Shown one piece after another: positions 46,696 through 56,844 of a stretch of DNA of 64,000 nt. Each line of letters opens with the position of its first letter. The stretch's first letter is position 1. Under the pieces are notes generated by a model, which was given only the letters and a program-made list of their open reading frames with translations, did no database searches and was not told the DNA's origin. This DNA comes from Flavobacteriales bacterium (lineage in GTDB: Bacteria > Bacteroidota > Bacteroidia > Flavobacteriales > Flavobacteriaceae), in NCBI GenBank assembly GCA_004214185.1, contig SGZG01000001.1, positions 48,769 through 112,768 of the forward strand, in the 5' to 3' direction. The position numbers and the translations under genes were made by a program.

Positions 46696-48639
46696 TTATT
46701 TAAAATCTTTAATTGTTTCTTTTGATTTTTTCAAAATGAATTTAATAAAATCATCTAATTTCATTTTTCCTAAATCTTCACCCCCATGAGCTCTTACAGG
46801 AAATATATCAGAATTAATTTCATCGTCTCCTATGATCAACATATATGGAATTTTATTAATCTCTGATTCTCTAATTTTTTTTCCAACAGTTTCATTTCTT
46901 CCATCTGTAGTGGCGCGAATTTCGTTATTTTCTAGTAATTCTGAAACTTTTTCACAGTATTTTTTGTGTTTTTCACCAACTGGAATTAAAGATACTTGAT
47001 TTGTTGTTAACCATAACGGGAAATTACCACCAGTATGCTCTATTAAAATTGCAATAAATCTTTCCATACTACCAAAAGGAGCTCTATGTATCATTACTGG
47101 TCTTTTAAGTTCGTTATTATTATCAACATAGTTAAGATTAAATCTTTCAGGAAGGTTGTAATCAACTTGAATAGTTCCCAGTTGCCACTGTCTTCCAAGA
47201 GCATCTTTAACCATAAAATCTAATTTTGGACCATAGAAAGCAGCTTCTCCATATTCAATATTATAGGTTAATCCTTTCTCTTTAGTTGCATTTATTATTG
47301 CATTTTCAGCTTGTTTCCAACTGTCGTCATTGCCAATATATTTTTCTTTATTGTTTTTGTCTCTTAAAGAAACTTGTGCTGTGAAATTGTCAAAACCTAA
47401 TGACCCGAAAACGTATAAAACTAAATCAATTACATTTTTAAATTCTTCATTTAATTGATCTTCTGAACAAAAAATATGAGCATCATCTTGAGTAAATCCC
47501 CTAACTCTTGTTAATCCGTGTAGTTCACCACTTTGTTCGTATCTGTAAACTGTACCAAACTCAGCATATCTAACAGGCAATTCTTTATAGCTCCATTGTT
47601 TAGAATTATACATTTCGCAATGGTGGGGACAGTTCATGGGTTTCAATAAAAATTCTTCCCCATCAGCAGGAGTTGAAATTGGCTGAAAACTGTCTTCGCC
47701 ATACTTTTGGTAATGACCAGATGTTGTATATAATTCCTTATTTCCAATGTGAGGAGATATTACTTGTTGGTAGCCAGCTTTTTTTTGAGCCTTTTTTAAA
47801 AAGGATTCTAACCTATCTCTAAGTTCTGCTCCCTTTGGCAGCCATAGTGGTAGTCCTTGACCAACTTTACTAGAAAATGTGAACAATTCAAGTTCTTTAC
47901 CAAGTTTTCTATGATCTCTTTTTTTTGCTTCCTCTAATAAATTTAAATATTCACTTAATTGTTTTTGCTTAGGGAAAGATATTCCATAAACTCTGGTAAG
48001 TTGAGTATTATTTTGGTCTGCTCTCCAATAAGCTCCTGCAACACTCATTAATTTTACAGCTTTTATTAATCCTGTATGTGGAATATGGCCTCCTTTACAG
48101 AGGTCAGTAAAATTATCATGATCACAAAATGTTATTTCTCCATCATTTAAACTCTCTATTAATTCAACTTTGTATTGGTTATTGTTTGTTTTATAATGGT
48201 TTAAAGCCTCACTTTTTGAAACAGATTTTAATTTAAACTCATGTTTTTCTCTAGCAATTTCTATCATCCTTTTCTCAATTTTTGGAAAATCTTTCTCAGA
48301 CATTTGATTCTTTCCAAAATCAATATCATAGTAAAAACCGTTTGAGATTGCTGGTCCTATAGTTAACTTTATTTGATCATAAAATTCTTCTAAAACTTGA
48401 GCCAAAAGATGTGCAGATGAATGCCAAAAAGCTTCCTTTCCTTCCTTATCTTCCCAGGTGTAAAACCTCAATTCTCCATCTTCAGCTAGTTCAGTAGAAG
48501 TTTCAATTTTTTTTCCATTAAATTCAGCAGACAAGATATTTCTAGCTAACCCATGACTTATAGTTGAGGCAATTTGGAATGGAGTTGATTTCGAATCAAA
48601 AGATTTTATTGCTCCATCTGGAAATTTGATTTTTATCAT
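46696..48639 (-). CDS. thrS: threonyl-tRNA synthetase
   Basis: WHSSAHLLAQVLEEFY; KPMNCPHHCEMY; GLTRVRGFTQDDAHIFC. Confidence 0.97.
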   Translation of the reverse strand: MIKIKFPDGAIKSFDSKSTPFQIASTISHGLARNILSAEFNGKKIETSTELAEDGELRFYTWEDKEGKEAFWHSSAHLLAQVLEEFYDQIKLTIGPAISNGFYYDIDFGKNQMSEKDFPKIEKRMIEIAREKHEFKLKSVSKSEALNHYKTNNNQYKVELIESLNDGEITFCDHDNFTDLCKGGHIPHTGLIKAVKLMSVAGAYWRADQNNTQLTRVYGISFPKQKQLSEYLNLLEEAKKRDHRKLGKELELFTFSSKVGQGLPLWLPKGAELRDRLESFLKKAQKKAGYQQVISPHIGNKELYTTSGHYQKYGEDSFQPISTPADGEEFLLKPMNCPHHCEMYNSKQWSYKELPVRYAEFGTVYRYEQSGELHGLTRVRGFTQDDAHIFCSEDQLNEEFKNVIDLVLYVFGSLGFDNFTAQVSLRDKNNKEKYIGNDDSWKQAENAIINATKEKGLTYNIEYGEAAFYGPKLDFMVKDALGRQWQLGTIQVDYNLPERFNLNYVDNNNELKRPVMIHRAPFGSMERFIAILIEHTGGNFPLWLTTNQVSLIPVGEKHKKYCEKVSELLENNEIRATTDGRNETVGKKIRESEINKIPYMLIIGDDEINSDIFPVRAHGGEDLGKMKLDDFIKFILKKSKETIKDFK

Positions 48640-48659
48640 TTATTTGAAAAAACTTTTGA

Positions 48660-48689
48660 CAAAGATACATTCATTGTTTTAGATAACAA
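48660..48689 (-). promoter_or_regulatory. consensus Bacteroidota promoter for thrS-infC-rpmI-rplT (TTG-N19-TATCTTTG)
   Basis: Minus strand TTG 48689-48687, 19 nt, TATCTTTG 48667-48660. Confidence 0.75.
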
Positions 48690-48696
48690 CTTAACT

Positions 48697-48921
48697 CTAC
48701 TTTTTTTTAAAAATTGAATTCATTATGTTTCTTAATCCTTTTACTCCCTTGTATATAGCAAATAAACAAGTTACAATACTTAAAATAAAAACAAATAAAA
48801 ACCAAGGATGTTCTTTATTGTTCAAAGATTGAAACATTAATGTTGGACCTAAAAACATAAAAAATATAGATTGAGCAATATTTTTTATACCGATTTTAAA
48901 GTAGTTTTTTTTATTTGTCAT
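48697..48921 (-). CDS. small two-TM protein (DUF6095-like)
   Basis: Short ORF with two hydrophobic segments overlapping murQ. Confidence 0.6.
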   Translation of the reverse strand: MTNKKNYFKIGIKNIAQSIFFMFLGPTLMFQSLNNKEHPWFLFVFILSIVTCLFAIYKGVKGLRNIMNSIFKKK

Positions 48922-49723
48922 TATTACTTATTGCTAACCTAACGCTTTTGTAAGTTTTTAATAGATCTTTAGCCTTAGCTTCATCAACACCTAGTTTGTT
49001 CATAACTATTTTAGTAGCTCTTTTAGAAAGTTTGTAATTGGTTAATTGCATGTCTATCATTTTATTACCCTCTACTTTTCCAATCATAATCATTGAAGTT
49101 GTAGAAATCATATTTAAGACCATTTTTTGAGCTGTACCGGCTTTCATCCTGGAGCTTCCAGTAACAACCTCTGGTCCAACATTAACAACAACAGGAAATT
49201 TTGATAATTCTGAAAGAGGACTTCCAGGGTTACAAGTTATGCATCCAGTAGGAATTTTCTGAGAGTTACATTTTTCAATTGCACCAAGCACGTACGGTGT
49301 AGTTCCTGATGCTGCAATTCCAATAACAAAATCATTTTTATTTATATCATACTTTTTTAAATCTTCCCATCCCTGATGAAAATCATCTTCTGCATTTTCT
49401 ATACTTTTTTTAATAGCCTTATCTCCACCTGCAATGATTCCTATAACTAAATTGTAGTCAACCCCAAATGTAGGTGGGCATTCTGAAGCATCTACTACAC
49501 CTAATCGACCACTTGTACCTGAACCAATGTAAAATAGTCTCCCTTTTTTATTTAACTGTTTAACAATATTTTTTACCAATTTATTAATGTCAGGAATAGC
49601 TTTCCTAACATTATTAGCTACAGATTGATCTTCTTTGTTAATTATTTTCAATAAGCTAATTGAAGATTTCTTTTCTAAATTATCATAATTAGAATCAGAT
49701 TCGGTAATTTTTTTAAAAGTCAT
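48911..49723 (-). CDS. murQ: N-acetylmuramic acid 6-phosphate etherase
   Basis: GRLFYIGSGTSGRLGVVDASECPPTFGV; GSSRMKAGTAQKMVLNMIST. Confidence 0.96.
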   Translation of the reverse strand: MTFKKITESDSNYDNLEKKSSISLLKIINKEDQSVANNVRKAIPDINKLVKNIVKQLNKKGRLFYIGSGTSGRLGVVDASECPPTFGVDYNLVIGIIAGGDKAIKKSIENAEDDFHQGWEDLKKYDINKNDFVIGIAASGTTPYVLGAIEKCNSQKIPTGCITCNPGSPLSELSKFPVVVNVGPEVVTGSSRMKAGTAQKMVLNMISTTSMIMIGKVEGNKMIDMQLTNYKLSKRATKIVMNKLGVDEAKAKDLLKTYKSVRLAISNNDK

Positions 49724-49731
49724 AAACTAAA

Positions 49732-50574
49732 TTAATCAAAATACCCATCAGGAGCATCTTCTTTAGGTAATCTAAAATAATCAAATTCATAAACTCTGAA
49801 ATAACCAAGTGGAAAGTTTTCTACATTTGTATCATTAATGACATTTCCTTTAATAACTGAACTAGAGGTTGAGAAAGGTCTTCCGTTTTGAGCACCTGCT
49901 TGACTAGTTAAAATGTTTAGGTAATTGAAATAATCTTCAGTTATACCATTTATTTCAATATTAATATAATCTGCATTTTGTAGATACTCATTTTTATCAA
50001 TAAAAAAAGAAAAAGTAAATTTATTTCCATTAATATACTTATCAAGGGCTGGTAAATAATCAAATTTTCCCGATTTCTTTGGTCCAAATTTCCACAAATA
50101 ATAATTTCCTTCTTCGGGTGGATCTGTGAATGTTACTTTTAATTCAACTTCGTCTTTATTTAATGATTTTCTTTCCCCAAAAACTACAGATTCAATTTTG
50201 GGAGTTTTAATAAGCCTAGAATTGGAAGTGTAGTTATTATTGTTATGCTTAACATTTAATACAAACTCATCATTATCATCAATAAAGTTAATATCACTTA
50301 TGTATTCCTTTTTTTGACTATCGTAATTTAGAACTTGAATTTTTTGGTTAATCTCAATTGAAACAACTGCATTATCTACAATACTTTCTTCATTTGAAAA
50401 ATACGGGATTGTTTCGCTAATTTTTACAAATGCTTTTTTATTTATACTATCTTTATGTTTAGAAATATTTGCATCGATAACAAGTCGTTTGTCATTAAAA
50501 TCAGTTTCTAATTCAATTACTTTTTCGCATCCCGACAAAATAAAAATATATAATATGTATATTAATTTTTTCAT
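49732..50574 (-). CDS. DUF4249 family lipoprotein
   Basis: Lipobox ILSGCEKVIELE; genetic link to TonB receptor. Confidence 0.82.
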   Translation of the reverse strand: MKKLIYILYIFILSGCEKVIELETDFNDKRLVIDANISKHKDSINKKAFVKISETIPYFSNEESIVDNAVVSIEINQKIQVLNYDSQKKEYISDINFIDDNDEFVLNVKHNNNNYTSNSRLIKTPKIESVVFGERKSLNKDEVELKVTFTDPPEEGNYYLWKFGPKKSGKFDYLPALDKYINGNKFTFSFFIDKNEYLQNADYINIEINGITEDYFNYLNILTSQAGAQNGRPFSTSSSVIKGNVINDTNVENFPLGYFRVYEFDYFRLPKEDAPDGYFD

Positions 50575-52931
50575 TAAAAGTTAAAGTTATAAGTTACACT
50601 TGGAACAATTCCAAAAATTGAAAGTTGTATTGCTTCATTTTTTAATGTTTCACTATTTTCTCTAAAAAATATAGAATTTGCATTATCTCTGTTGTAAACA
50701 TTATACAAACCAAAAATCCATTCACTTTTATATTTTTTTCTTTTTATTGGCTTTAAAGAAACTGATACATCAAGCCTGTGGTAATTAGGAAGTCTTTCAG
50801 AGTTTCTAATACCATAGTTTGGAATGTTTAAATCCATAAAAGTATATTGTCCTACAGGGTAATTAGTTGGTTGTCCAGTTTGAAAAATCAAATTTGTATT
50901 AAGTGTTAGTTTTTTTGAAAGCTTATAATTTGAAACAAAACTAATATCATGAGTTTTATCGTGTGGTGTATAATACCACTTACCATTATTTATTCCACTT
51001 TCAAATTTAGTTCTTCCCTCTGTTTTTTGTTGAGATTTCGAATAAGTGTAAGCAATCCAATAATTATGATTGCCAGTATTTTTTTTAAATAATATTTCCA
51101 AGCCATATGCTCTAGATTTTCCTGCTAATAAAATTCTTTCTACCGCTTCATTTGCTACTAAGTCAGCTCCATCAATATAATCTAGTCGATTTTTTATTTT
51201 TTTATAGAAAACCTCTGTTTCCAAGTTAAATTTATTTTTAATTTTTGATTGATAACCAATAGCCCATTGATCAAGCCTTTGAGGTTTTAGGTATGGTCCG
51301 CTAGGTGTCCAAACATCTAAAGGTGCGGGTGCATTTGTATTAGAAATTAAATGTATATACTGATTAAGTTTATTGTAGCTTAACTTTAAAGAACTGTTTT
51401 TGAAGTTATAAGCTAAATTAATTCTCGGTTCGATATTTCCATATGCTTTTATAGTAGTTTTATCTTTACTAAATTCACCAATAGGGTCAGCTCCTTTGTA
51501 TATGCCAAGATTACTATCAAAAAAAACTGGATTAGATTCTAGATATATGTTTAAACCATTTTGCTTAAATCTTAAAAATTGATTGAATCTTAGGCCGTAC
51601 CTAAGTGATATTTTTGGAGATATCTTTTGGATCACATCTAAATATGCAGAATTTTCAAGAGCATATTTCTTGTTTAAATTTTTATAATTAATTCCTGAAT
51701 TTTCAATTGGTTTAATTTCTCCTGGATTGAATTCATAATAAATAGAATTTAATCCATAATTAAATTGAATATTATCATTATAGTAATTTTTTAAATCGAA
51801 TTTTATATTTAAATTTTTAATGCCAGAATTCCAATTAAATCCGATAAAATCTAAAGTTAAACCGTAATAATAATCACTGTAAATTAATGAGGTATTAGAA
51901 AATGTTTTATCATTAATCAAATGATTCCATCTGAGATTAAACGTAGAATTTCCATAGGTATTAGAAAATGTATTGTTTAAACTGAACTTATCTCTTCCGA
52001 AATATCCTGATAAAAAAAGTATATTTTTTTCATCAATTTTAAAGTTGGATTTAGTATTTAAATCGTAAAAATAGGCTACATTTTCAATATCAGTAAATTT
52101 TAAAAATAAGTGTGCATATGAACCTCTGCCAGCAATTAAAAAAGAACTTTTTTCTTTTTGAATAGGGCCTTCAAACAATAATCTGCTAGAGATTAACCCA
52201 ATGCCACCACTCAATTTATTTTGTTTACTATTTCCATCTTTCTGATAAACATCAAGTACAGATGATAATCTTCCTCCGTATGATGATGGTATACCTCCTT
52301 TATATAATTTGAGTTCTTTAATAGCGTCTGAATTAAAAACAGAAAATAAACCAAATAAATGTGATGAATTATACATAATGGCTTCATCAAATAATATTAA
52401 ATTTTGATCTCCAGCTCCACCTCTTACATTAAATCCACCAGTTCCTTCTCCAGCATTAGAAATACCGGGAAGTAATTGTATAGATTTTAATAGATCTGAT
52501 TCACCAAATAAAACTGGAGTTTGTTTTATTGTTTTATTAGAAAGAATATTTAGGCTCAATATTGGTTTTTTGATATCAATTTCTTCAACATTTTTTGTTA
52601 CGATAACTTCCTCTAAATTCTCAATATTTTCTTTTAAATAATAATTGACTTTTTGATTTCTCTCCAAGTCTATCGTTTCATTAACTGTTTTAAATCCTAT
52701 GGAACTTATTTCGATTTTAAAAATTCCACTTGGAAGTGTTATTGAATAGAATCCATAACTGTTAGTTGTTGTTCCAGTCCCTATTTCAGGAAAAACAATA
52801 TTAGCTCCAATTATTAATTCGTTGCTGTCCAGAGACATTATATAACCACTCAGAGTGTGAGACTTGTCTTGAGAGAATATGTTAGAGTAAAATGTTAAAA
52901 AAAATATGAAGAAAAGGTTTTTCTTTAACAT
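50574..52931 (-). CDS. TonB-dependent receptor with CarboxypepD_reg-like N-terminus
   Basis: TLSGYIMSLDSNELIIGANIVFPEIGTGTTTNSYGFYSI; plug GGFNVRGGAGDQNLILFDEA. Confidence 0.95.
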   Translation of the reverse strand: MLKKNLFFIFFLTFYSNIFSQDKSHTLSGYIMSLDSNELIIGANIVFPEIGTGTTTNSYGFYSITLPSGIFKIEISSIGFKTVNETIDLERNQKVNYYLKENIENLEEVIVTKNVEEIDIKKPILSLNILSNKTIKQTPVLFGESDLLKSIQLLPGISNAGEGTGGFNVRGGAGDQNLILFDEAIMYNSSHLFGLFSVFNSDAIKELKLYKGGIPSSYGGRLSSVLDVYQKDGNSKQNKLSGGIGLISSRLLFEGPIQKEKSSFLIAGRGSYAHLFLKFTDIENVAYFYDLNTKSNFKIDEKNILFLSGYFGRDKFSLNNTFSNTYGNSTFNLRWNHLINDKTFSNTSLIYSDYYYGLTLDFIGFNWNSGIKNLNIKFDLKNYYNDNIQFNYGLNSIYYEFNPGEIKPIENSGINYKNLNKKYALENSAYLDVIQKISPKISLRYGLRFNQFLRFKQNGLNIYLESNPVFFDSNLGIYKGADPIGEFSKDKTTIKAYGNIEPRINLAYNFKNSSLKLSYNKLNQYIHLISNTNAPAPLDVWTPSGPYLKPQRLDQWAIGYQSKIKNKFNLETEVFYKKIKNRLDYIDGADLVANEAVERILLAGKSRAYGLEILFKKNTGNHNYWIAYTYSKSQQKTEGRTKFESGINNGKWYYTPHDKTHDISFVSNYKLSKKLTLNTNLIFQTGQPTNYPVGQYTFMDLNIPNYGIRNSERLPNYHRLDVSVSLKPIKRKKYKSEWIFGLYNVYNRDNANSIFFRENSETLKNEAIQLSIFGIVPSVTYNFNF

Positions 52932-52988
52932 TTAATTGAATCATTAGATTAACAATTGATTACAAACAAATAATATGCCAATGATAAT

Positions 52989-54218
52989 TTAACTACTTAA
53001 TTTAGATTCCAGGCTATTTTTGATGCAATCTAAAAACTCTTGAGTGTTAAGGTAATGAGATCTGTTTAAATTTTTTCCGTGAATTAAAAGGGCCAAATCC
53101 TTAGTCATTTTACCGTTTTCAACAGTTTTTATACAAACATCTTCAAGGGTTGAGCAGAAATTAATCAAATCTTTATTATTATCTAATTTACCTCTGTGGG
53201 CTAAGCCTCTGGTCCAAGCAAAAATTGAAGCAATAGGATTAGTTGATGTTTCATTTCCTTTTTGATGTTCTCTGTAGTGTCTAGTTACTGTTCCATGTGC
53301 TGCTTCTGCTTCCATAGTCTTTCCATCAGGGGTTACTAACGTTGAGGTCATTAGTCCTAATGATCCAAACCCTTGAGCAACTGTATCGGATTGAACGTCT
53401 CCGTCATAGTTTTTACAAGCCCATACAAATCCGCCATCCCACTTCATTGCAGCAGCTACCATATCGTCAATTAATCTATGTTCGTAAGTAATTCCAATTT
53501 CCTCAAATTTTTCTTTGAACTCGTTGGTGTAAACCTCATGAAAGATATCTTTAAACCTTCCATCATATGCTTTTAATATGGTATTCTTAGTAGAAAGATA
53601 TAAAGGCCATTTTTTAGTTAGAGCTTGATTCATGCATGATCTTGCAAATCCATAAATAGATGAATCTATATTGTACATACTCATAGCAACTCCATTTTCT
53701 TGAAAGTTGTAAACTTCCCAGGTCAATGGTTTTTCACCATTTTCTGGTGTAAATGTCATCGTTAATTTTCCTTTTCCATGAGTTACAATATCAGTTGCTT
53801 TGTATTGATCACCAAAAGCATGTCTTCCAATGCATATAGGCTTTGTCCAGCCTTGAACATATCTTGGAACATTACCCATTATTATAGGTTCTCTAAAAAC
53901 AGTTCCTCCAACAATGTTTCTAATCGTACCATTGGGAGATCTCCACATTTTTTTCAATGTGTATTCTACCACTCTTTCTTCATCTGGAGTTATAGTTGCA
54001 CATTTAATTCCAACATTATATTTTTTTATTGCTTCTGCAGAATCAATAGTAATTTGATCATTAGTAAAGTCTCTGTGTTTTATACTTAAATCAAAATATT
54101 TAATATCAAGATCTAAGTATGGAAGAATAAGTTTCGTTTTAATAAAATCCCATATTATCCTTGTCATTTCATCTCCGTCCAATTCTACGACTGGATTAGC
54201 AACTTTAACTTTTTTCAT
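52989..54218 (-). CDS. icd: isocitrate dehydrogenase (NADP+)
   Basis: [71 protein letters not shown]. Confidence 0.97.
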   Translation of the reverse strand: MKKVKVANPVVELDGDEMTRIIWDFIKTKLILPYLDLDIKYFDLSIKHRDFTNDQITIDSAEAIKKYNVGIKCATITPDEERVVEYTLKKMWRSPNGTIRNIVGGTVFREPIIMGNVPRYVQGWTKPICIGRHAFGDQYKATDIVTHGKGKLTMTFTPENGEKPLTWEVYNFQENGVAMSMYNIDSSIYGFARSCMNQALTKKWPLYLSTKNTILKAYDGRFKDIFHEVYTNEFKEKFEEIGITYEHRLIDDMVAAAMKWDGGFVWACKNYDGDVQSDTVAQGFGSLGLMTSTLVTPDGKTMEAEAAHGTVTRHYREHQKGNETSTNPIASIFAWTRGLAHRGKLDNNKDLINFCSTLEDVCIKTVENGKMTKDLALLIHGKNLNRSHYLNTQEFLDCIKNSLESKLSS

Positions 54219-54230
54219 TAAATTTTGGGT

Positions 54231-54581
54231 TTATCTTTTAATTTCCTTTATTCTAGCCTTTTTACCTCTAAGCTCTCTAAAATAGTATATTCTAGATCTT
54301 CTAACTCTTCCTCTTTTGTTGATTTCAATTTTTTGAATTGCAGGTAGATTAAATGGAAATATTCTTTCAATTCCAATAGTACCAGACATTTTTCTGATCG
54401 TGAAAGTTTTTGTTAATCCAGTTCCTTTTATTTGAATTACAACACCCTTGAAAAACTGAGTACGTACTTTTTCACCTTCGCGAATTTCATAATAAACAGT
54501 TATAGTATCACCTGATTTGAAAGAAGGGATTTCTTTTTTTGTTACAAATTCGTCTTGAACGAATTTAATTAAAGATTCCAT
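54231..54581 (-). CDS. rplS: 50S ribosomal protein L19
   Basis: FKSGDTITVYYEIREGEKVRTQFFKGVVI; RKMSGTIGIERIFPFNLPAIQKIEI. Confidence 0.98.
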   Translation of the reverse strand: MESLIKFVQDEFVTKKEIPSFKSGDTITVYYEIREGEKVRTQFFKGVVIQIKGTGLTKTFTIRKMSGTIGIERIFPFNLPAIQKIEINKRGRVRRSRIYYFRELRGKKARIKEIKR

Positions 54582-54616
54582 TTTGTAAGATTTTAAGTTA
54601 ATTTAATACAACATTC

Positions 54617-54627
54617 ACGATTATCGT
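54617..54627. repeat. 11-bp dyad in rplS leader
   Basis: ACGAT-T-ATCGT. Confidence 0.55.
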
Positions 54628-54686
54628 CAGCGGTTATAATAAAATGGAATGCGAAATTACATTTTTTTTTAAATTATTGAAAGTAA

Positions 54687-55361
54687 TCAATCAAAAATAT
54701 CAGGTCTTAAATTTTTAGTTCTTTCAATAGCTTTTTTTTCTCTCCATTCTTCAATCTTTTTTTGATCTCCAGACAAAAGTATTTCAGGAACAATCATATC
54801 TTGAAAATTTGAAGGTCTAGTGTAAACTGGAGGAGCTAATAGGTTATCTTGAAATGAATCAGTTAAAGCAGAAGTTTCGTTACCCAGAACGCCTGGAATT
54901 AATCTAATTATAGAATCACACAAAACAGCAGCTGGAAGTTCGCCACCAGACAATACATAATCACCAATAGATATTTCCATTGTAATTAAGCTGTCTCTAA
55001 CTCTTTGATCAACACCTTTGTAATGACCACATAATATGATCAAATTTTTTTTTAAAGAAAGTTTGTTTGAAATCTTTTGATCTAACATTCTGCCATCTGG
55101 TGACATGTAAATAATTTCATCATATGTTCTTTGACTTTTTAAAAAGTCAATACATTTTTTTATTGGTTCAATCATTAAAACCATTCCCGATCCCCCTCCA
55201 AACTGATAGTCATCAACCTGTCTTCTTTTACTTGAAGAATAGTCCTTTAGGTCATGAAAAAAAACTTCAATTAGATTTTTATCAATTGCTCTTCTTAAAA
55301 TAGAAGCATCAAATGGACTTTTTATGAGTTCAGGAAGAACACTGATTATATCAATTCTCAT
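54687..55361 (-). CDS. trmD: tRNA (guanine37-N1)-methyltransferase
   Basis: RIDIISVLPELIKSPF; DDYQFGGGSGMVLMIEPI; ISIGDYVLSGGELPA. Confidence 0.97.
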   Translation of the reverse strand: MRIDIISVLPELIKSPFDASILRRAIDKNLIEVFFHDLKDYSSSKRRQVDDYQFGGGSGMVLMIEPIKKCIDFLKSQRTYDEIIYMSPDGRMLDQKISNKLSLKKNLIILCGHYKGVDQRVRDSLITMEISIGDYVLSGGELPAAVLCDSIIRLIPGVLGNETSALTDSFQDNLLAPPVYTRPSNFQDMIVPEILLSGDQKKIEEWREKKAIERTKNLRPDIFD

Positions 55362-55363
55362 TT

Positions 55364-56740
55364 CTACTCAAAGATAAGCCTTTCTTTTTCTCCATCAGGA
55401 GTGTAGAAAATCATTTGGTTAATTTTTGTATTTGAAGTTATCGATTTTAAGTCATCGGTATTTTTAATAGGAGAGGAGTTAATTTCGCTCAATATATATC
55501 CTTCTCTAATACCCATTCTGTATAAAGAACCATTTCTATTATTTAATATTTTAACTCCATGGGTTAAATCAAGGTTGTCTAATTCTTCTTGAGTTGTATT
55601 GTTTATTTGCATTCCTAAAAAACTAACATTAGTATTTTTTTCTAAAATCACATTCAAATTAATCTTTTTATTATTTCTTAATAATCCAACAGAGATCTGA
55701 TCACCAGGTCTTTTAGAACTTAAGTAACCAGATAAATCAGCAAATTTTCCAATTTTAATGTTATCTAAACTAATAATTACATCACCTTTTTTAATTCCTG
55801 CTTTCTTGGCTCCCATGTTTGATTGGACTTCATTTACGTAAAATCCCTCAGTTATGTCAATATTAAATTCATCAGCAGATGAAGAATTCAACCCAAAACC
55901 AGTGACACCAAGTAAACCTTTTTGAACATTGCCGTACTCAATAATGTCCTCAAAAACTTTTCTTGCGATATTACTAGGAACAGCAAATGAATACCCAACA
56001 AAACTTCCTGTTCCACTTGTTATTGCAGTATTAATTCCAATTAAATCACCATCTGTGTTAACCAATGCACCTCCACTATTTCCAGAATTTACTGCAGCAT
56101 CTGTTTGAATAAATGATTGATTTTTAGAATCATAATCATTTAAATCTCTTGATTTTGCACTGATAATTCCTGCAGTTACTGTTGATGTTAAATTAAAAGG
56201 ATTTCCAACAGCAAGTACCCATTCTCCAATTTTTGTTTGATTAGAATCAGCAAATCTTATGTAAGGAAATGATTCTTTACCAATTATTTTCAAAACTGCA
56301 ATATCAGAAACTTCATCTCCACCAAGTAGTTCAGCTTCATATGTTTTGTTTTCGTTTGTTGTAACCTCAATTGTTGTAGCATTTTCAATAACGTGGTAAT
56401 TGGTAATGATATATCCATCTTGAGAGACTATAACCCCAGAACCCATTCCAACTCTTTTTCTTTCTCCTTCATTATTAAAGTAGTCCCAAAGTGACGAGCT
56501 AGATCTGGATATACTTGTATTTTTTACATGTACAACTGAGTGGATTGTTTTTTCAGCAGCATCAACAAAATCAATAGTCTTTGAAGATGTTTTATTGTAA
56601 GGACTATAGGAAATATTAACCATTTTGTCTTCAATAATTTCCTTTGATTCGCTAGGATGATCAATGTAAAAATTATATATAACTAATGCTGTAACAGCTC
56701 CAAATGCTGATATCAAGAAAGTTGATAATAGTTTTTTCAT
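55364..56740 (-). CDS. DegQ/HtrA-type serine protease with PDZ domain
   Basis: GSGVIVSQDGYIITNYHVIE; AVNSGNSGGALVNTDGDLIGINTAI; start MKKLLSTFLISAFGAV preferred over 56761. Confidence 0.95.
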   Translation of the reverse strand: MKKLLSTFLISAFGAVTALVIYNFYIDHPSESKEIIEDKMVNISYSPYNKTSSKTIDFVDAAEKTIHSVVHVKNTSISRSSSSLWDYFNNEGERKRVGMGSGVIVSQDGYIITNYHVIENATTIEVTTNENKTYEAELLGGDEVSDIAVLKIIGKESFPYIRFADSNQTKIGEWVLAVGNPFNLTSTVTAGIISAKSRDLNDYDSKNQSFIQTDAAVNSGNSGGALVNTDGDLIGINTAITSGTGSFVGYSFAVPSNIARKVFEDIIEYGNVQKGLLGVTGFGLNSSSADEFNIDITEGFYVNEVQSNMGAKKAGIKKGDVIISLDNIKIGKFADLSGYLSSKRPGDQISVGLLRNNKKINLNVILEKNTNVSFLGMQINNTTQEELDNLDLTHGVKILNNRNGSLYRMGIREGYILSEINSSPIKNTDDLKSITSNTKINQMIFYTPDGEKERLIFE

Positions 56741-56844
56741 TCTTTGTGAGTTTTGATTCAAAATTAATTTTTTTAAATATTAGAAAATATATTTTAACTA
56801 CTTTTTAACAACTTTTTCTTTTTATATATTCGTCAAATAATTGT

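Noticed and set aside
53778-54089. 103-aa plus-strand ORF
   Set aside because: Antisense within icd; low-complexity product with no recognisable motif
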